DNA of 64,000 bases from Mytilisepta virgata. Taxonomy: Eukaryota; Mollusca; Bivalvia; Mytilida; Mytilidae. Where the stretch lies: assembly GCA_028015205.1 (NCBI GenBank), contig CM051516.1, forward strand, positions 34,238,230-34,302,229. The letters run 5' to 3'. Below are positions 59,871 through 64,000 of the stretch, piece after piece; the stretch's first letter is position 1, and each line of letters starts with the position of its first letter. The notes beneath the pieces are model-generated. The model was not told the origin of the DNA. It did not search any database and saw nothing but the letters and a program-made list of their open reading frames with translations. A program made the translations under genes and the position numbers.

Positions 59871-60119
59871 ATTGAAATTTTTTCCTTCCTTCAGCAATGA
59901 TTTTATCTCATTAGAAACAACTTTATTTTACTATGTAAAATAATTTCCTGAAGGAATGTCAGTCGATTTCAGTATTTAATTTTCATTAAAAGTTATGTTG
60001 ATGTTAGCCAGGATAAAATCTTACAGTATCTAATTATTAGATAGTTTCCACCTCATTAAAGGTAAATCTTATGTTATTGCAGGTGAGTTATTTTCACTGT
60101 TGTAATAAAAACTGAGTAT

Positions 60120-60380
60120 TAACTTGTTCTTTATCAATCCTGGAAGTTTTATCCTAGACATCCTACAGAATATAAATCACTCTTCTCTTTATTAATTTTT
60201 CAATATAAATTTTCTGTATCTGGAAAATATTTCATGATAAAATATTATCCATGATAGATTATTACGAGAAAAATTATCCTGGATAATATTTTATAATTAA
60301 ATATTTTCCAGGTAAAGAAAATTTTATAATTTTTCATGTAAAGATTTTTCATGATAATATTTCATATGAAAAATTTTCTT
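60120..60380. repeat. Short word array with TTATCC/TTTTCC and a 92-bp hairpin
   Basis: CTGGAAAATATTT (60220-60232) and its exact complement (60299-60311) enclose ATTATCC, TTATCCTGGATAATATT and CATGATA words; more TTTTCATG words follow. Confidence 0.6.
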
Positions 60381-60978
60381 CTTTTACATGTACTTTCCTG
60401 CACCTATTTCCTCTCTTTTAGCCCCGAGAAAAACCAAGCCCCACCTTTTTTAAATAGTTCCCCAAAGGTAAAAACATTTGAGACACTTTTGTTTAGCAAA
60501 CTTACACAGTGGAAAGAAAAATATGGCTATGGAAAGGATTTTACCATTAAAGTCTTTACTTGGAAAAAATTTAATAGCAAATGTTTTCATGAGAAAACAA
60601 TTTCACAGTGGAAAGTATTAAATTTACAATAATACTGCTGCTGTGGGGGAAAAAAAACGTAAACTAGACAACGTGATGCCCCCGCACTCCACTCTGAAGT
60701 AACTGTATTATAACAAAGTCAATGTAGGACTTTCTTTGAGATATTATTGTGTCTGGGAGACACAATTGATGCCCCCGGGGATGCAAAGTGTTATTCTAAA
60801 ATACACAAAGTTGAGCATGGGAGCACATAGGTCAAAGGTTCAGATCAAATGGTAGCTCCTTAATCAGCATTGTATGACATCTATTTTTAAGATAAATTTA
60901 ATACTAACTTTTACTCACAAGGTTTAATATTTGACAATGCTAACAATTTTATGATCAGAGAAGCAAGTGGCAAATAGT

Positions 60979-61206
60979 TTAACAAAGATAACAATGGTCT
61001 TCAGGAACAAACACTAAATCAAATGTTGATCCACTATTGTGTGTAGAATCTTCCACTAACTGTTTATATTGGTGCTGATTCATAGCAGAGACTAATGTTT
61101 TATAAGCAGATGTGTGAATGTCCATATTGAAATATCCTAGAATAATATCAGGCTTCCGGTCAAAGTCAATCAGATCAGTCAAACTCTTGTAAAAATCAGC
61201 CATACC
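60979..61206 (-). pseudogene. Endonuclease-domain fragment of a non-LTR retrotransposon
   Basis: About 74 residues resembling the C-terminal half of an exonuclease-endonuclease-phosphatase (EEP) domain: PDIILGYFNMDIH in place of the usual GDFN.D, and EDSTHNSGSTFDLVFV in place of .PTH..G..LDLVF. The first catalytic Asp of GDFN has become Tyr. No RT follows, so it is a dead fragment. Its upstream part is fused to the 177-bp array. Confidence 0.65.
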
Positions 61207-62410
61207 TTCAATATATGTACAAACAGACAGCAAGTGAAAACTTCCTAGCATTCAAACTGTAGGAGGAGTTATGCAGAATAACTATAACTTTATTCACCTC
61301 TTATATCCTGAAAATGACAAAGTTCAACTATCTCCCAAAAGAGCAAATATTAATAAAAATCAAAACCCTGAACACATGTACACATTCAATATATGTACAA
61401 ACAGCCAGCAAAGTGAAAACTTCCTAGCATTCAAACTGTAGGAGGAGTTATCCAGAAACGCTCCTCTTATGCAAGTAAATACTCCAAAAAATGACAAAGT
61501 TCAATTATCTCCCAAAAGAGCAAATATTAATAAAAATCAAAACCCTGACCACATGTACACCTTCAATATATGTACAAACAGACAGCAAAGTGAAAACTTC
61601 CTAGCATTCAAATTGTAGGAGGAGTTATCCGGAAACGCTCCTCTTATGCAAGTCAATACTCCAAAAAATTACAAAGTTCAACTATCTCCCAAAAGAGCAA
61701 ATATTAATAAAAATCAAAACCCTGACCACATGCAAACCTTCAATATATGTACAAACAGCCAGCAAAGTAAAAACTTCCTAGCATTCAAACTGTAGGAGGA
61801 GTTATCCGGAAACGCTCCTCTTATGCAAGTAAATACTCCAAAAAATGACAAAGTTCAACTATCTCCCAAAAGAGCAAATATTAATAAAAATCAAAACCCT
61901 GACCACATGCACACCTTGAATATATGTACAAACAGACAGCAAAGTCAAAACTTCCTAGCATTCAAACTGTGGGAGGAGTTATCCAGAAACGCTCCTCTTA
62001 TGCAAGTAAATACTCCAAAAAATGATAAAGTTTAACTATCTCCCAAAAGAGAATATATTAATAAAAATCAAAACCCTGACCACATGCACACCTTCAATAT
62101 ATGTACAAACAGCCAGCAAAGTGAAAACTTCCTAGCATTCAAACTGTAGGAGGAGTTATCCGGAAACGCTCCTCTTATGCAAGTAAATACTCCAAAAAAT
62201 GACAAAAGTTCAACTATCTCCCAAAAGAGCAAATATTAATAAAAATCAAAACCCTGACCACATGCACACCTTCAATATATGTACAAACAGACAGCAAAGT
62301 GAAAAATTCCTAGGATTCAAACTGTAGGAGGAGTTATGCGGAATAACTATATACCCATAATGGGATGGACGGACGGACGGACAGGGGTAAAACAATATGC
62401 CCCCTAACTT
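61207..62410 (+). repeat. 177-bp tandem array with GGACGG tail and terminal hairpin
   Basis: TTCAATATATGTACAAACAG begins at 61207, 61385, 61562, 61739, 61916 (variant), 62093 and 62271. Each unit has GTAGGAGGAGTTATCCGGAA. The end is GGACGGACGGACGGACAGGG, then a hairpin ATGCCCCC..TAACTTTTAGTTGC..GGGGCAT. Same design as the 161-bp element, different monomer. Confidence 0.9.
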
Positions 62411-62939
62411 TTAGTTGCAGGGGCATAATGAAAAAAGTCCTCAGATTCTTCATATACTGGGGACTCTAATATCTTCATTGGCATATTAAAATTGTCTCCC
62501 TGTCTCCCTAAAATATTGAAAATGGTGCTGTGCAGTTTAACATGTTTAAAGACCTAGATTTTTAACATGTTCAAGCTTTAGAAAGGGTTCACTAATATTT
62601 CTAGAAGTCTTTCAATACATTATTGGACCTGAATATCTAAAAAGTGGTCCATCAAGCCTATTGAATCTTTAGTACCCAAAGACTAGAGAAACAAGATGAC
62701 CCCAGTATTCATACACATGTAATTGCCTATAATTACATTAATAAATAAATCATACAATAATACATTAAGCAATGGACCATATCAAAATAGAGATTTGTTA
62801 TGTTATGATGTCTAAGTAATGTCGAAGTATACCAAGTAAGTAAGTAAATCTGTATCTGTATATGAGTTTCTGCCAATCAAGGCACACCTCCATTGAAGAG
62901 GAAATCAACTTTTAAAAAGCGGACTGGATAAATTCACAT
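62411..62939. other. No gene recognised
   Basis: AT-rich. A minus-strand reading near 62430-62510 is open but resembles nothing known to me. Confidence 0.4.
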
Positions 62940-63361
62940 TTATGTTTCACCTCAGCTATATTTTCCGAATTCATTAGACGGATGAAAGTGGATGATGTCT
63001 TACCATTGTCAGTCAATGAATCATGGTCTAAATTTAAATTTCAAAATAATTTTATTCTAGAATTATGAAATTTTCAACAATATAACATGAAGTGCTCTTC
63101 ATTTTCTTATTTATTACAAACAGAACATAATCTTAAGTTATTTTGAATTTATGGTCTAAAAAATCTACCTTTTTCTATCTGTAATGTGTGAGCACTTATT
63201 CGTAGTTTTGAAAAATGTTTGACTATAGTTTTAGGTAGATTCAAGTCTAAATATCTTTGTAATTTAAATTCTTTATAACAATTAGCAAAGGTGTCAAGTT
63301 TAGAATCAGATTCTGGTTTTTGAAAAAAGTTTAGTAGTTCTTTAATAGATTTATTATAATT
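62940..63361 (-). pseudogene. C-terminal tail of a non-LTR reverse transcriptase, with stops
   Basis: One frame reads LRISAHTLQIEKGRFFRP, a stop, then LCSVCNK, a stop, and ENEEHFMLYC. The order (RISAH.L.IE.GR, then C..C and E.EHF...C) is the family tail of invertebrate LINE ORF2 proteins. At least four in-frame stops make it dead. Confidence 0.7.
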
Positions 63362-64000
63362 TTATTTATTTATTGCAGACAAAAACCCAATGTGGTTAAA
63401 CAATACAAAATACATAAACGACGTTGAAAATACATGTAACAGCAAATGTTCAGTAACAGTACAAAGAAAGTTCAGTAAATTCAAAACAGCTACGAGTCTC
63501 CTTTCCTCAGCTCTAACGACTGGATAATAAAAAAAACTACTGTTTTCATATCTCCAGGTGTTGATTGGTTTAATATTATTATTAGTTTGTCTCTGAAGCT
63601 AAAGTGCTTAAAATTTGTATATGTTTCTTCGAAACATTTCAAAAATGGTCTATATTTTTGCAAATTTAGTTTACAATTGAAAAAGAAATGAAATTCAACA
63701 TCTAAATTATTGCAATCTTTACATTTTCTTTGTTCTCTTGGTATTTTTTTGTATCTACCAGTTTCTATAAGCAATTACATGATTTAATCAAAGTCCCTAA
63801 CTCTAAATTTTTTTAATACTTTTCTTGTCTCTTTATTAGGATGAGACAAATAATATTCTTGTGAAATGTCTTTAACTGTCATGGTGTTAGAAAGTTGTAA
63901 AGGAAATTTTTATTATTTTCATTTAGACTATTAATTTTCTCATTTTCATAATACATGTAATTTGAAGCACATGTTTTAATAAGATTGTGTGCTTGTTTTA
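63362..64000 (-). mobile_element. 3' end of a second LINE, truncated by the window
   Basis: An ORF2 tail reads LIETGRYKKIPREQRKCKDC, then EFHFFFNC, to a stop at 63490; stops and a frameshift lie upstream (63775-63900). A 3' UTR follows to AATAAATAAATAAA at 63362. The 3' end abuts the older RT fragment, so this copy probably inserted into or beside it. Confidence 0.72.

Overview
The window looks like intron-rich nuclear DNA of a bivalve mollusc, most likely a mytilid mussel or close relative. The evidence is an AT-rich animal-type gene with GT-AG introns, tRNA-derived SINEs with clean target-site duplications (TSDs), and dispersed repeats I recognise from mussel genomes. Those repeats begin with GAGGCTC-type hairpins and a CGCTCACCTGG box, end in GTGAGCTAAAAA, and include a segment near 41.3-41.6 kb ending in CCCTTTGGTAT. 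The taxon is inference from remembered repeats.

One host gene dominates. It runs on the minus strand from about 59.3 kb to 7.75 kb and is an RNF213-like (mysterin) giant AAA+ ATPase / RING E3 ubiquitin ligase. I delimited 15 internal exons (about 1,119 codons). Every junction keeps frame and no exon is broken. They encode the N-terminal part: a CBM20-like beta module (exons 1-2), then the helical N-arm/linker (exons 3-15). The start codon and first exons lie beyond 59.3 kb or outside the window. The AAA+ core, RING and C-terminus lie left of position 1. Exons are numbered as seen here. One junction (exon 12 to 13) appears to use a GC-AG intron.

The rest is mainly transposon debris in the introns. 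'Family A' is the mussel hairpin-ended element: a 5' GAGGCTC hairpin, internal monomers of about 170-190 bp, a GACGGACG stretch and a 3' hairpin. It occurs about 20 times, nearly always antisense to the host gene. 'Family B' (10.9 and 24.9 kb) and 'family C' (35.8 and 56.1 kb) are other tandem-repeat elements. There are more arrays with 161-bp (13.2 kb), about 160-bp (23-24 kb), about 130-148-bp (29.6-30.7 kb), 147-bp (50.9 kb) and 177-bp (61.2-62.3 kb) periods. Three SINE copies have target duplications. Degraded non-LTR retrotransposon pieces lie at 61.0 and 62.9-64 kb. A frameshifted DEDDh-exonuclease fragment lies at 4.6 kb.

The most unusual content is a set of foldback or short-phrase array elements. 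One is a 2.67-kb near-perfect palindrome at 1138-3809 built on AAACAGAC words, with an older MITE mirrored in both arms. Two elements (6000-6807 and 8836-9776) share a left terminus but carry arrays of different words (GTGTCC versus GTTCC) joined to the same GAAAT phrase. Related shorter arrays lie at 18.9 and 54.2 kb, a possibly similar one at 60.2 kb, and an AAGATATCTT array fills 38.5-39.3 kb. I know of no named family with this design.
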